From Streptococcus tangpeifui (GTDB taxonomy: Bacteria; Bacillota; Bacilli; Lactobacillales; Streptococcaceae), in assembly GCF_011038795.1 (NCBI RefSeq), contig NZ_JAAKDU010000009.1, positions 1 through 64,000 of the forward strand: DNA of 64,000 nt. The letters are read 5' to 3'. Below the pieces are notes generated by a model. The model made no database searches. It saw nothing but the letters and a program-made list of their open reading frames with translations, and was not told the origin of the DNA. Below, in pieces: positions 1 to 8,765 of this stretch. The stretch's first letter is position 1; the number at the start of each line of letters is the position of its first letter. Both the position numbers and the translations under genes were made by a program.

Positions 1-1092
1 AATCAGACTTCCGATGGTTTTGATGTCCTGATTACCAATGTGTCGAACAGCAACGGTATTGTAGCGGTCAAGGTTCCTGTTTGGACCAGCAATCGTGACC
101 AAGATGATATTATCTGGTATGATGCTAGTAAACAGGCCGATAATAGCTATAAAGTGACTGTGAAATTGTCTGAGCATCAGTATGAGACGGGTACCTATAT
201 GGTTCATCTATACTATGTTGACAACAATAATCAGTTGGTTGGTGTCACGGGAACAACTTATGAGGTGCCAGCTAATGAGAATAGAGAGCAGGTAACGGTA
301 ACCACTACCTATAAGGGAACTGGAAACTACCTGATCACGGCTCATAATGTTCCCAGTAATGGTGATATTCTAGTGGCTGTTTGGTCGGACACTCATGATC
401 AGGATGATATCATTTGGTATGAGATGAACCGTTCCAACCTAGAGGCTTCCCTGCAAGTCAATACTCAAAACCACAATGGTACTGGAACCTATCATGCCCA
501 TGTTTATCAACGACTTGGAGATAAGATGACTGCTTTGGCCGGTTATGATTTCCAAGTTAATAAGTCCAACTATGACACACCTTATTACAATCAAAGAGAT
601 GGCCGCTGGTCTGGTCTGAAATATGGCCGCGGATATCTTGGCCCAACAGGCTGCGTACCAACTGATTTAGCAATGGTTATCAGCTCACTCAAGGGCCAAG
701 AAGTTACCCCGAACCAAGTGGCCGATTACCTTTACAACAATACTAATGAATTCAACAAGAACTTTGACGGAACCAGTGGTCAAGGGATCCTACAAGCTGC
801 TAGTCATTGGGGTCTGGTTGCGACACCTCTGGGAAGCTTAGGTCAGGTTCAAACAGCCCTATTGCAAGGCTATCATGTTCTGGCCGCTGTGCAGAATAGT
901 GTCTTTGTCAGCAATGGCAGTCATGAATTGGTTCTCAAGGGCTACAACAATGGCAGTACCCATGTATCCGATCCTTATACTTCTGGACTCTCTGGCTGGT
1001 ATTCAGTGAGTCAGCTTTGGAATGACCAAAGTCATGACCCGATTGATACCAGTGGTATCGGTGCTCCGTTTATCAAGATTACAGATGCCTAG
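1..1092 (+). CDS. Surface protein with Bsp-like repeats and C39-like peptidase domain (5' partial)
   Basis: The reading frame is open from base 1 to TAG at 1090-1092, so the true start lies upstream of the window; GTG at 40 is not needed as a start. Two Bsp-like repeats are visible, each containing the motif DQDDIIWY (about 32-41 and 137-144 in the partial protein). They are followed by a C-terminal C39-like cysteine peptidase domain: Cys in GPTGCVPTDLAM, His in SNGSHELVL and Asp in HVSDPY form a plausible catalytic triad. Proteins of this build are secreted or wall-associated in streptococci and often act on peptidoglycan or peptides. The N-terminal signal is out of view, and substrate and exact role cannot be read from the sequence. 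Confidence 0.85.
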   Translation, partial: NQTSDGFDVLITNVSNSNGIVAVKVPVWTSNRDQDDIIWYDASKQADNSYKVTVKLSEHQYETGTYMVHLYYVDNNNQLVGVTGTTYEVPANENREQVTVTTTYKGTGNYLITAHNVPSNGDILVAVWSDTHDQDDIIWYEMNRSNLEASLQVNTQNHNGTGTYHAHVYQRLGDKMTALAGYDFQVNKSNYDTPYYNQRDGRWSGLKYGRGYLGPTGCVPTDLAMVISSLKGQEVTPNQVADYLYNNTNEFNKNFDGTSGQGILQAASHWGLVATPLGSLGQVQTALLQGYHVLAAVQNSVFVSNGSHELVLKGYNNGSTHVSDPYTSGLSGWYSVSQLWNDQSHDPIDTSGIGAPFIKITDA

Positions 1093-1114
1093 CCTGACGA
1101 GATTTATCAATAAC

Positions 1115-1163
1115 AGGCCCTGCTGCCTAGTGTTTTAGGAGACACTAGGGACAGGGCCTTTTG
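1115..1163 (+). terminator. Rho-independent terminator after the surface protein
   Basis: Long interrupted inverted repeat: AGGCCCTG pairs with CAGGGCCT and CCTAGTG with CACTAGG, closing on a short loop, followed by TTTT. It begins 22 bases after the stop codon. Confidence 0.85.
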
Positions 1164-1179
1164 ATAATTGCGATATAAG

Positions 1180-1216
1180 AAATGCTCGCCTTATGAAAAA
1201 GATACGAGCATTTTTA
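1180..1216 (+). terminator. Second terminator-like hairpin
   Basis: AAATGCTCG and CGAGCATTT enclose a loop of about 16 bases and are followed by T residues. It stands in series with the hairpin just upstream. Confidence 0.6.
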
Positions 1217-1237
1217 TTATAGTTGCAAGTCAGAATA

Positions 1238-1268
1238 AAGCCTGAAAAGCTGGTTCTCAGGCTTTTCT
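1238..1268 (+). terminator. Third hairpin before the cshB promoter
   Basis: AAGCCTGA pairs with TCAGGCTT and is followed by TTCTTC. It lies directly upstream of an extended -10 (TGGTATAAT, 1271-1279), so it may insulate the next gene or belong to the promoter region. Confidence 0.45.
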
Positions 1269-1270
1269 TC

Positions 1271-1279
1271 TGGTATAAT
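1271..1279 (+). promoter_or_regulatory. Extended -10 promoter of cshB
   Basis: TGGTATAAT is a full extended -10 about 62 bases before the cshB start. No good -35 box is seen, which is usual for extended -10 promoters. Confidence 0.5.
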
Positions 1280-1340
1280 GGGTTAAGTCAATAAGCAGAA
1301 TAAGGTATAAAAGAGCTCAGGCAGAGTTAATGAGGGACGT

Positions 1341-2684
1341 ATGACTTTTAAAGATTATAATTTCAAGGCTTATATTAATCAGGCTTTGGATCAGATGAAT
1401 TTTAAGGAACCCACTCCGGTTCAGGCCAAATTGATTCCAGTAGTCCGTTCTGGCCGTGACTTAGTTGGTGAATCTAAGACGGGATCGGGCAAGACCCACA
1501 CCTTTTTATTGCCAATTTTTGAAAAAATAGACGAAGGGGTCAAGCAGGTTCAGGCAGTTATTACGGCTCCTAGTCGGGAACTGGCTACTCAAATTTATGA
1601 AGCAGCTAAACAGATAGCTGACCAAGCTGATAGTGAGATTCGCCTTGTCAATTATGTCGGGGGAACGGATAAGCAGCGGCAGGTAGACAAGTTGAAGGCT
1701 GGGCAGCCTCAGATTGTCATTGGAACGCCCGGTCGGATCTATGATTTGATAAGATCAGGTCATTTGGATATTCACAAGGCTTCCACTTTTGTTGTCGATG
1801 AAGCTGATATGACCATGGACATGGGCTTCTTGGACACAGTTGATAAGATTGCTGCCAGTCTGCCTAAGAATGTGCAATTCCTAGTCTTCTCGGCTACCAT
1901 TCCACAAAAGCTCCAGCCCTTTCTGAAGAAGTATCTGACAGATCCTATTATTGAAAAAATTAAAACTCAGACGGTGATTGCTGATACCATTGATAATTGG
2001 CTGATTTCGACTAAGGGCCGCGATAAGAATAGTCAGCTTCTGGAAATTTTGACCCATCTTCATCCCTATTTGGCTATGATTTTTGTCAATACTAAGGAGC
2101 GGGCGGATGAACTTCATAACTTTTTGCTAAGCAATGGTCTCAAAGTAGCTAAGATTCACGGTGGTGTTCCGCCAAGGGAGCGTAAGCGACTCATGAACCA
2201 AATTAAACGTTTGGATTTTGAGTATATCGTAGCGACTGATCTCGCGGCTCGGGGGATTGATATTGAAGGGGTCAGCCATGTCATCAATGATGCCATTCCG
2301 CAGGATTTGTCCTTCTTTGTTCATCGGGTCGGCCGTACGGGACGTAATGGTCTGTCTGGTACAGCTATTACGCTCTACCAACCTAGTGATGACACTGATA
2401 TTCGTGAACTGGAAAAGATGGGGATTGGTTTTATACCTAAGGTCTTTAAAAATGGGGAATTCCAAGATACCTATGATCGTGACCGTCGGGCTAATCGTGA
2501 AAAATCTTACCAGAAACTGGACACGGAAATGATTGGTTTGGTTAAGAAGAAAAAGAAAAAAATTAAACCGGGCTACAAGAAGAAAATTCAGTGGAAGGTT
2601 GACGAAAAACGTAAGCGAGAAAGACGAGCACAAGTCAGAGCCAAGGGCCGTGCTAGTCGCAAAGCTAAAAAACAGAGTTTTTAA
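1341..2684 (+). CDS. cshB: DEAD-box ATP-dependent RNA helicase, CshB type
   Basis: 447 residues. Q-motif region with PTPVQ (24-28), Walker A SKTGSGKT (45-52), motif II VVDEAD (about 150-155), motif III FSAT and motif VI HRVGRTGRNG are all present, giving the two RecA-like domains. The C-terminus is very Lys/Arg-rich (runs of KKKKK), as expected for an RNA-binding tail. CshB-type helicases act in cold adaptation, mRNA turnover and ribosome assembly. The start follows a GAGGGA ribosome site. The gene appears monocistronic: terminators precede it and a hairpin follows. The assignment to CshB rather than CshA rests on length and the short N-terminus. Confidence 0.93.
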   Translation: MTFKDYNFKAYINQALDQMNFKEPTPVQAKLIPVVRSGRDLVGESKTGSGKTHTFLLPIFEKIDEGVKQVQAVITAPSRELATQIYEAAKQIADQADSEIRLVNYVGGTDKQRQVDKLKAGQPQIVIGTPGRIYDLIRSGHLDIHKASTFVVDEADMTMDMGFLDTVDKIAASLPKNVQFLVFSATIPQKLQPFLKKYLTDPIIEKIKTQTVIADTIDNWLISTKGRDKNSQLLEILTHLHPYLAMIFVNTKERADELHNFLLSNGLKVAKIHGGVPPRERKRLMNQIKRLDFEYIVATDLAARGIDIEGVSHVINDAIPQDLSFFVHRVGRTGRNGLSGTAITLYQPSDDTDIRELEKMGIGFIPKVFKNGEFQDTYDRDRRANREKSYQKLDTEMIGLVKKKKKKIKPGYKKKIQWKVDEKRKRERRAQVRAKGRASRKAKKQSF

Positions 2685-2700
2685 ATTTAATATATTGGTT

Positions 2701-2733
2701 AAAGGCTGGGGTTAGGTTTCCGGCCTTTTATCT
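2701..2733 (+). terminator. Terminator of cshB
   Basis: AAAGGCTGG and CCGGCCTTT pair with one G-U wobble around a short loop, ending in TTTTA, 17 bases after the cshB stop. Confidence 0.7.
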
Positions 2734-2902
2734 GCTGTTTCGGCTGATTTTGCCCTTCGAATAGTTTCTTAACTATTCATCTAAAAGTTCTTTTTAATTT
2801 TTTGATAGTATCTATTTATCACTTGATAGAAATTCCCTATTATTCAAAATATTCATGACATGTTAAACTAGTGTCACGATGAAGACTTTAAGGAGACTGT
2901 CT

Positions 2903-3733
2903 ATGAAATTAAAGAATGTTTTTCTAGTTGGCTTGGTACTTGGTTTAGCTGTTTTAACTTTAACGGCTTGTTCGTCTAAAACGGATGAGTCAGCCAAGCA
3001 GGATATCATTGTTGCAACAGATTCTGATACGGCTCCCTTCACTTTTACTGGCAAGAATAATAAGCAAACTGGCTATGATATTGAAGTCATGAAGGCTATT
3101 TTTAAAGGTTCAAAGAAGTATCATCTCAAATTTGAGACAGCCGAATTTGAGTCTATTTTGCCGGGCATTGATTCAGATCGCTATCAAATTGCAGCTAATG
3201 ACTTCAATTACAATGCTGATCGGGCTAAGAAGTATCTCTTTTCTGATCCAATCTCAGTCTCTAACTATGCTATTGTGACCAAATCTGGCACCAAGTATGA
3301 CAAGCTGGAGCAGCTCTCTGGGAAATCTACTGAAGCTTTGGCAGGTTCCAACTATGCTCAGACCCTAGAGGATTGGAATAAGCAGCATCCTGATAAAGAG
3401 CCAATCAAGGTCAATTATGTTTCTGGTCAAACAGGCTTCACTTCACGTCTTCAAGATTTGGATCAGGGTAAGATTGACTTTATCTTTTACGACCAAATTT
3501 CTTCCAGCTATGCGGCCAAGGACCAAGGTTTTGACTTCACGGTCAGCAAGTTACAAGATAAAGTCGGTTCTAACAAGGATGGTAAGGAATACCTCCTCTT
3601 TGGAAAGACAGATCAGGGTAAAGAGCTGCAAGCCTTTGTTAACCGGCGGATTAAGGCCCTTCAAAAAGATGGTACATTGAAGAAATTAAGTCAAAAGTAT
3701 TTTGGTGGAGACTACGTTTCCAGTCTTAAGTAA
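2903..3733 (+). CDS. Polar amino-acid ABC transporter, substrate-binding lipoprotein
   Basis: Start placed at ATG 2903, seven bases after AAGGAG (2890-2895), not at the in-frame ATG 2879, which would lengthen the signal peptide and lacks a site. The 276-residue protein begins with a lipoprotein signal ending LTLTAC, so Cys about 23 would be lipidated. The rest is a family 3 solute-binding fold (DTAPFTF, GYDIEVMKAIF, DFIFYDQI, LKKLSQKYFGGDY). It should deliver an amino acid, possibly cystine or another polar one, to the permease/ATPase pair downstream. An unusual 570-base non-coding stretch separates it from that permease. Substrate is not determinable here. Confidence 0.9.
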   Translation: MKLKNVFLVGLVLGLAVLTLTACSSKTDESAKQDIIVATDSDTAPFTFTGKNNKQTGYDIEVMKAIFKGSKKYHLKFETAEFESILPGIDSDRYQIAANDFNYNADRAKKYLFSDPISVSNYAIVTKSGTKYDKLEQLSGKSTEALAGSNYAQTLEDWNKQHPDKEPIKVNYVSGQTGFTSRLQDLDQGKIDFIFYDQISSSYAAKDQGFDFTVSKLQDKVGSNKDGKEYLLFGKTDQGKELQAFVNRRIKALQKDGTLKKLSQKYFGGDYVSSLK

Positions 3734-4305
3734 TAGAAAAATCGGCTGGGATAAAAGGCCTGCCTCGTGTTAATTATTGTTAGATGGAACAGTTTGATAC
3801 GGTAGCTGGGACCTGCTGTCTTGAGCAATTGGGTCTTGTTTCTGCCTAAGCTATTCGATGTTCGATCACCAATGAGCCGAGTCGCTGTTGATTGGAAGTT
3901 CTTATTTAGGGCGTGTATTCTTATTTTCAGGCTGCTTTCAACAATCTAGTGGTTTTTTAATGACCATGCAAGAGTATGGCAACATGCTGAAGGTTAGGAG
4001 TAGAGCAAGCAAAGCTGCCGCGCCTTGAAACAAGAGAGTGACAGAAGAGGCCTGAGCCTTAACATAAGAGAGTGAGGAAAATCGGAATCGCTATTTCTGG
4101 TGATTTATCGATTTTTTATACGTCATTTTCAGATATTGCGATATTCATGGGTTAGGGCAGAGCCATCATGGCTGTTGTCCTACCTGTTTCATGCTGTTTT
4201 CCTATCTAGTTCTAGTCTTAGAAATCAACTATTTTACAGCTGCTGCTTAGGATGATACAATGAACTGATAGTATAACTTGATAAAAATAAAAATTAGGAG
4301 ATTCT
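3734..4305. other. Non-coding stretch between binding protein and permease
   Basis: No supported gene in 572 bases. It contains a pair of short direct repeats sharing AAGAGAGTGA (about 4031-4040 and 4062-4071) and, near its end, an AT-rich promoter-like region before the permease site TTAGGAGAT. A fragment with GTTGATTGG (about 3888) resembles the ends of a repeat module seen at 62.2 and 62.5 kb, but too little is shared to call a copy. Confidence 0.5.
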
Positions 4306-5214
4306 ATGTCAGAAACGAATAACTCACAAGAAGGGCTGAGTAAGTTCTTTAAAACAACTAGAGGAAAAATGGCTGGTTTCTTTATCGGCTTAATCCTTGT
4401 TATCCTGATTTTGATGCAGGTATGGGGTTATCTTATAAAAACAGGTCTCTATGACAAGTTTGTTAATACCTTGCCTGATGGAATGCTTTTTAGCGTACGC
4501 GCTGTTTTTGGTGCTATTCCTGATATTTTAAAGCATTTACCAATGACTTTGGGGCTGACGGTTTGGGGCTCTATCTTTGGCTTGATTTTGGCCTTGCTTT
4601 TTGCCATTGTCAAAATTAATCGAGTGCCTGTTCTCTACCAAATTCAGGCTTTCTTTGTCAGTTTTTTGCGGGGAACACCTATCTTGGTTCAGCTTATGTT
4701 GACCTATTACGGGATTCCGCTTTTATTGCGCTATATTAATATGAAGACCCATTCGGGTTGGAATATCAATAATGTCTCTCCACTGGTCTTTGCGGTTGTA
4801 GCCTTTGCTTTCAATGAAGCGGCTTATACCAGTGAGACTATTCGAGCAGCGATTCAGGCGGTTGATTCAGGTGAAATTGAGGCGGCCAAGAGTTTGGGAA
4901 TGACCAATGTTCAAATCTACCGTCGGGTTATTATTCCAAATGCAGCTGTTATCGCAACCCCAACCCTCATCAATACCTTGATTAGTCTGACCAAGGGAAC
5001 TTCTCTGGCCTTCAGTGCTGGTATTATTGAAATGTTTGCCCAAGCGAAGATTATCGGTGGCCGAGACTATCGCTATTTTGAACGTTACATTTCAGTTGCC
5101 CTGATTTATTGGATTGTCAGCATTATCATTGAAAATATTGGCCGTTATATTGAAAAGAGTATGGAAATTAAATCACCAGAAAATATTTCCGGAGAAGAAG
5201 GAGGCTTACGCTAA
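4306..5214 (+). CDS. Polar amino-acid ABC transporter permease
   Basis: 302 residues, HisM-type. A first membrane segment (about 22-44) is followed by a loop and the transport domain of about five segments with the EAA loop (FNEAAYTSETIRAAIQAVDSGEIEAAKSLGM, about 170-200), which contacts the ATPase. FLRGTPILVQLML is the conserved start of the domain. Ribosome site AGGAGAT precedes ATG. The stop overlaps the next start (TAATG), so permease and ATPase are translationally coupled. Amino-acid specificity is shared with the binding protein upstream and cannot be refined. Confidence 0.93.
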   Translation: MSETNNSQEGLSKFFKTTRGKMAGFFIGLILVILILMQVWGYLIKTGLYDKFVNTLPDGMLFSVRAVFGAIPDILKHLPMTLGLTVWGSIFGLILALLFAIVKINRVPVLYQIQAFFVSFLRGTPILVQLMLTYYGIPLLLRYINMKTHSGWNINNVSPLVFAVVAFAFNEAAYTSETIRAAIQAVDSGEIEAAKSLGMTNVQIYRRVIIPNAAVIATPTLINTLISLTKGTSLAFSAGIIEMFAQAKIIGGRDYRYFERYISVALIYWIVSIIIENIGRYIEKSMEIKSPENISGEEGGLR

Positions 5215-5957
5215 TGATCAAGATTAGAAATTTGACCAAAACCTTTTCCGGTCAAAAGGTCTTGGATGGCCTTGATCTGGAAATTGAAAAGGGACAGGTT
5301 ATCGCTCTCGTTGGTGCCTCTGGTGCTGGGAAATCGACCTTCTTACGCAGTATGAATTACTTGGAAGAAGCGGATTCTGGCACGATTGAGATTGATGATT
5401 TCAGGGTAGATTTTGAAACCATTACTAGGGAAGAAATCCTGACTCTGCGCCGCAAACTGGCCATGGTTTTTCAACAGTTCAACCTCTTTGAACGGCGGAC
5501 AGCTCTGGATAATGTCAAAGAAGGACTCAAGATTGTCCAAAAGATGCCCGATAAGGAAGCAACAGCTCTTGCAAAAGAGGAATTGCGGAAGGTCGGACTA
5601 GCTGATCGAGAAAATCATTACCCACGCCACCTCTCCGGCGGACAGAAGCAACGGGTGGCCTTGGCAAGGGCCCTGGCGATGAAGCCAGATGTTCTTCTTT
5701 TGGATGAACCGACTTCGGCTCTAGACCCTGAATTGGTAGGCGAAGTGGAAAAATCTATTGCTGATGCTGCTAAGACTGGCCAAACCATGGTTTTGGTCAG
5801 TCATGATATGAATTTTGTTGCTCAGGTAGCTGATAAAGTTCTTTTCTTAGAAAAGGGAAAAATTCTCGAGCAGGGAACGCCAGACCAGCTCTTCAACCAT
5901 CCAAAAGAGGAAAGAACTAAAGAATTTTTTGCTAGTTACAAAAAATCTTATGTTTGA
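5214..5957 (+). CDS. Polar amino-acid ABC transporter ATP-binding protein
   Basis: 247 residues, GlnQ/TcyC type. Walker A GASGAGKST (about 33-41), Q-loop FQQFNLF, signature LSGGQKQR (about 141-148), Walker B VLLLDEPTSALDP and switch His in VLVSHDMNF are complete, so the ATPase should be active. It shares its first base with the last base of the permease stop codon. It powers uptake with the permease and the lipoprotein encoded upstream. Confidence 0.95.
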   Translation: MIKIRNLTKTFSGQKVLDGLDLEIEKGQVIALVGASGAGKSTFLRSMNYLEEADSGTIEIDDFRVDFETITREEILTLRRKLAMVFQQFNLFERRTALDNVKEGLKIVQKMPDKEATALAKEELRKVGLADRENHYPRHLSGGQKQRVALARALAMKPDVLLLDEPTSALDPELVGEVEKSIADAAKTGQTMVLVSHDMNFVAQVADKVLFLEKGKILEQGTPDQLFNHPKEERTKEFFASYKKSYV

Positions 5958-6101
5958 TATAATAGGAATAAGTTTGAAGCTCGTTTGGCCAGTCAAGCGG
6001 GTTTTCTTGTGGATTCGGTCTCAATTGCTTGGAGAGCTGGGGCGTCTTTTACCTTGGTCAGTTCAAGTGGTTAGATTCTATTAAAGTGCCTAAGGTTTTT
6101 T

Positions 6102-6326
6102 ATGTTAGTAGATATTTTTAAATTTTATTTGCAAGGTCTATTTATGGCTATTGCCTTTGTTATTTTTGCCGTGATTGTCTGGCTGTCTTATCGGGCTCTC
6201 AAGTTAAAAGATAAGACGATCAAGGAGCGGCAAAATGCCCTTTATGATGGCATTATGATGGCTTTGATTTCTATTCCCATCCTATCCTTCGCTTTTATGG
6301 CTATTGTTTTGATGGTAAAGTCATAA
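6102..6326 (+). CDS. DUF4059 small membrane protein
   Basis: 74 residues with two hydrophobic segments (about 11-28 and 52-70) separated by a basic loop (RALKLKDKTIKERQ). It matches the streptococcal DUF4059 family, which is commonly found immediately upstream of trxB, as here (66-base gap). A weak AAGG site lies before the start. The function is not known. The orientation and spacing suggest transcription together with trxB. Confidence 0.75.
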   Translation: MLVDIFKFYLQGLFMAIAFVIFAVIVWLSYRALKLKDKTIKERQNALYDGIMMALISIPILSFAFMAIVLMVKS

Positions 6327-6391
6327 TAGTTGACCCTGTTGCACTTCTGGAGTAAACTAGGTCTACTAAAGATATCCTAAGGAGGAAAGAT

Positions 6392-7309
6392 ATGATTTAT
6401 GATACATTGGTGATTGGCTCTGGTCCTGGTGGTATGACCGCTGCTCTCTATGCTGGTCGTTCTAATCTCAAGGTTGGCTTGATTGAGCAAGGAGCACCTG
6501 GTGGTCAAATGAATAATACTTCAGATATTGAGAATTATCCAGGTTTTGAGACTATTTCTGGTCCAGACTTGTCTATGAAAATGTATGAGCCCTTGGAAAA
6601 ATTTGGTGTCGAAAATATTTATGGCATTGTTGAAAGGGTTGAAGATCACGGTGATTTCAAGCGGGTAATTGCAGGCGAAGATCACTATGATGCCAAAACC
6701 ATTATTTTAGCAACAGGTGCCAAACACCGTTTGGTTGGTGTTCCCGGTGAGCAGGAGTACAATAGCCGTGGGGTTTCTTACTGTGCGGTCTGTGATGGGG
6801 CTTTTTTCCGCAATCAAGATCTCTTGGTCATCGGTGGTGGCGACTCAGCGGTTGAAGAAGGAATCTACTTGACCCAGTTTGCTGATAAGGTGACTATTGT
6901 TCACCGCCGTGATGAATTGCGAGCGCAAAAAATTTTGCAGGATCGAGCTTTTGCTAATGATAAGATTGACTTCATCTGGGATTCTGTGGTTGAGGAAATC
7001 AAGGGTGATGATGTTAAGGTTCGCTCGGTTGACATCAAGAATGTTAAGACTGGGGAAGTGACTAACCATGAATTTGGCGGTGTTTTTGTTTATGTTGGTC
7101 TAGATCCAGTGTCCAGCATGATCAGTGATCTTGGGATTACCGATCAAGCAGGCTGGGTTATTACCGATGAGAAAATGAGGACTAACCGCTCAGGTATTTT
7201 TGCGATTGGTGATATTCGCCAGAAGGACCTGCGGCAGATTGCAACAGCTGTTGGCGATGGTGCTATTGCCGGTCAAGAAGTCTATAATTATATTACTGAG
7301 CAGGCTTAG
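6392..7309 (+). CDS. trxB: Thioredoxin-disulfide reductase
   Basis: 305 residues, typical for TrxB. N-terminal FAD site GSGPGGMTAALYAGR (about 8-22), second dinucleotide site VIGGGDSAVEEG (about 148-159) for NADPH, and the redox-active CAVC in VSYCAVCDGAFF (about 132-137) are all present. C-terminal FAD motif GIFAIGDIR is intact. It reduces thioredoxin with NADPH in the cytosol and is the main thiol-redox enzyme of streptococci. Strong site AAGGAGG precedes the ATG. Confidence 0.97.
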   Translation: MIYDTLVIGSGPGGMTAALYAGRSNLKVGLIEQGAPGGQMNNTSDIENYPGFETISGPDLSMKMYEPLEKFGVENIYGIVERVEDHGDFKRVIAGEDHYDAKTIILATGAKHRLVGVPGEQEYNSRGVSYCAVCDGAFFRNQDLLVIGGGDSAVEEGIYLTQFADKVTIVHRRDELRAQKILQDRAFANDKIDFIWDSVVEEIKGDDVKVRSVDIKNVKTGEVTNHEFGGVFVYVGLDPVSSMISDLGITDQAGWVITDEKMRTNRSGIFAIGDIRQKDLRQIATAVGDGAIAGQEVYNYITEQA

Positions 7310-7363
7310 GCATTACCCCAAAAGACTGGGGAACCGCTATTTGACAAGTATAATAGTAAAAGA

Positions 7364-7550
7364 TTAGGCAATGGCCTTGTTCCTCAGTTCAAGAGGAGCA
7401 AGGCCATTGTGCTTTTCTTGATAACGATAGTTAGTGTAAAAATGGATATAGGTATCAATATAAGTGACTAATTCCTCAAAAGTCTTGTAAGTGTTGAGTT
7501 GAGGGGTGTAGCACTCTTGAAGTGGTCGAAAAAGCTTCCAATCGATGTTT
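7364..7550 (-). pseudogene. C-terminal remnant of an IS3-family transposase (orfB)
   Basis: On the minus strand the end of an IS3/IS150-type integrase can be read: SFFDHFKS near 7540-7520, then, after one frameshift near 7510, a stretch ending NYRYQEKHNGLAPLELRNKAIA and TAA (7364-7366). HNGLAPLE-R-KA at the C-terminus is characteristic of streptococcal IS3-family transposases. The last codons coincide with a perfect inverted repeat (7369-7409). The rest of the element, including orfA and the terminal repeats, is not recognisable. Confidence 0.75.
7369..7409. terminator. Perfect hairpin at the transposase end, probable terminator
   Basis: CAATGGCCTTG and CAAGGCCATTG are perfectly complementary, with TCCT/AGGA extending the stem. 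On the plus strand it is followed by TGCTTTTCTT, so it could end the trxB transcript. Confidence 0.55.
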
Positions 7551-7684
7551 CTTCTTTGTACATATAGATGCTTGGTAAGAGACCAGTTTACATCCTAATC
7601 TTACTTGTTGTTTCGCTTTTGAGCCTTATCTAACCTTTTAGAGTAGGCCATTCTTTATTTATTATTGAAGACACTACTTTTCAA

Positions 7685-8143
7685 ATGTACAGCTCTAATC
7701 GGGAGAAACAAATAAAATTTACTAAAAGTAAATTAAAATCTGATGGTATAATAGGTTTTATAGAAAAGTTTTCTAATACAGACGCTAATGAATTTTTTAA
7801 ACGTGAACAAATTAAAGATATCTATTTTAAAAGACGTTTTTTCTCAGAAGAAGATATTTTCTTAAAGAAGAAAAATGTTTTATCTGATATGAATAACGGC
7901 CTTGTTACACTTGAACAATTTATAGATGCTTTATCGAAGTTTTTTGCCTATGCCGTGATTAACTGGAACTCTGGGAATTTCTATACACTTTATGCCTCTA
8001 ACAATAAAAACAATTTATTAAATTTTTTATCATATATGCCTTCCTCGTTAATACCTGATAAATATGTTCACATTGAACTTCCAACAGCATTATTAACTTT
8101 GAATAAAAGTGAAATAAAATATAGAACAATAAAGGAAAATTAA
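7685..8143 (+). CDS. Unrecognised AT-rich protein, possibly N-terminally truncated
   Basis: 152 residues by the first ATG. I do not recognise the family. The sequence is Lys-, Asn- and Phe-rich, predicted soluble, and clearly more AT-rich than the flanking genes, suggesting transfer. No ribosome site precedes the ATG. The frame stays open upstream to 7634 without a start codon, right after the transposase remnant, so the 5' end may have been lost when the IS inserted. The stop is one base before the ATG of a LysE-type exporter, so the two probably form an operon. Confidence 0.55.
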   Translation: MYSSNREKQIKFTKSKLKSDGIIGFIEKFSNTDANEFFKREQIKDIYFKRRFFSEEDIFLKKKNVLSDMNNGLVTLEQFIDALSKFFAYAVINWNSGNFYTLYASNNKNNLLNFLSYMPSSLIPDKYVHIELPTALLTLNKSEIKYRTIKEN

Positions 8144-8144
8144 A

Positions 8145-8765
8145 ATGGCAATATCAATCTGGGTTTCTTATGTTATAGCCTGTATTTTACTTATTTCTCC
8201 ACCAGGTCCAACTGTAACATACTTAATAACAACCAGTATGGTTCATGGGAAAAAAACTGCTTACGAAGTGGTATGGGGGAGTTTTTTTGGGGGATTAGTA
8301 TGTTTAGTCTTATCTTTTATTGGTATTGGAACTATACTCAATACATCGATTATCCTATATAGTCTTTTCAGAATTTTAGGGATAAGTTATTTATTATATT
8401 TAGGGATAAGAAGTTTATTAGAAATAATCAAAGACTCTAGTGTTGCGAGTCAGGAAATAGTTCCCCCCAAAAAAGGAGAAGGATTTAAAAATGGTTTTCT
8501 GCTTATCTTTTTAAATCCTAAGAATATTATTTTTTTTGCTTCTTTCTTACCACAATTTATTGATGAACAAAGTTCTCTCTATGCCCAAGTAATTATTTTG
8601 AGCGTAACTTATTTAGTAATTGGGCTGGTCAATGATTTTCTATACAGTTTTTTTGCTTCTCATATCGGCAAATTACTAGGGCAACATTCAGAAAAATGGA
8701 TAAACGGTATAGGAGGTTTAGCAATGGTACTATCAGCTATTATTGTGATCTTCCAAAATTTTTAA
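8145..8765 (+). CDS. LysE/RhtB-family amino-acid exporter
   Basis: 206 residues with about six membrane segments. N-terminal SPPGPTVTYLITTSMVHGKK (about 18-37) is the LysE/RhtB signature (PGP near the first helix). GFKNGFLLIFLNPKNIIFFASFLPQFI (about 109-135) is the second conserved block. Members export amino acids or derivatives such as homoserine, threonine or leucine. The substrate is unknown. Base composition is AT-rich like the partner gene upstream, consistent with joint acquisition. Confidence 0.88.
   Translation: MAISIWVSYVIACILLISPPGPTVTYLITTSMVHGKKTAYEVVWGSFFGGLVCLVLSFIGIGTILNTSIILYSLFRILGISYLLYLGIRSLLEIIKDSSVASQEIVPPKKGEGFKNGFLLIFLNPKNIIFFASFLPQFIDEQSSLYAQVIILSVTYLVIGLVNDFLYSFFASHIGKLLGQHSEKWINGIGGLAMVLSAIIVIFQNF

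Noticed and set aside
2127-2633. 168-residue minus-strand frame opposite cshB
   Set aside because: Complete overlap with the well-supported helicase; no ribosome site or recognisable product.
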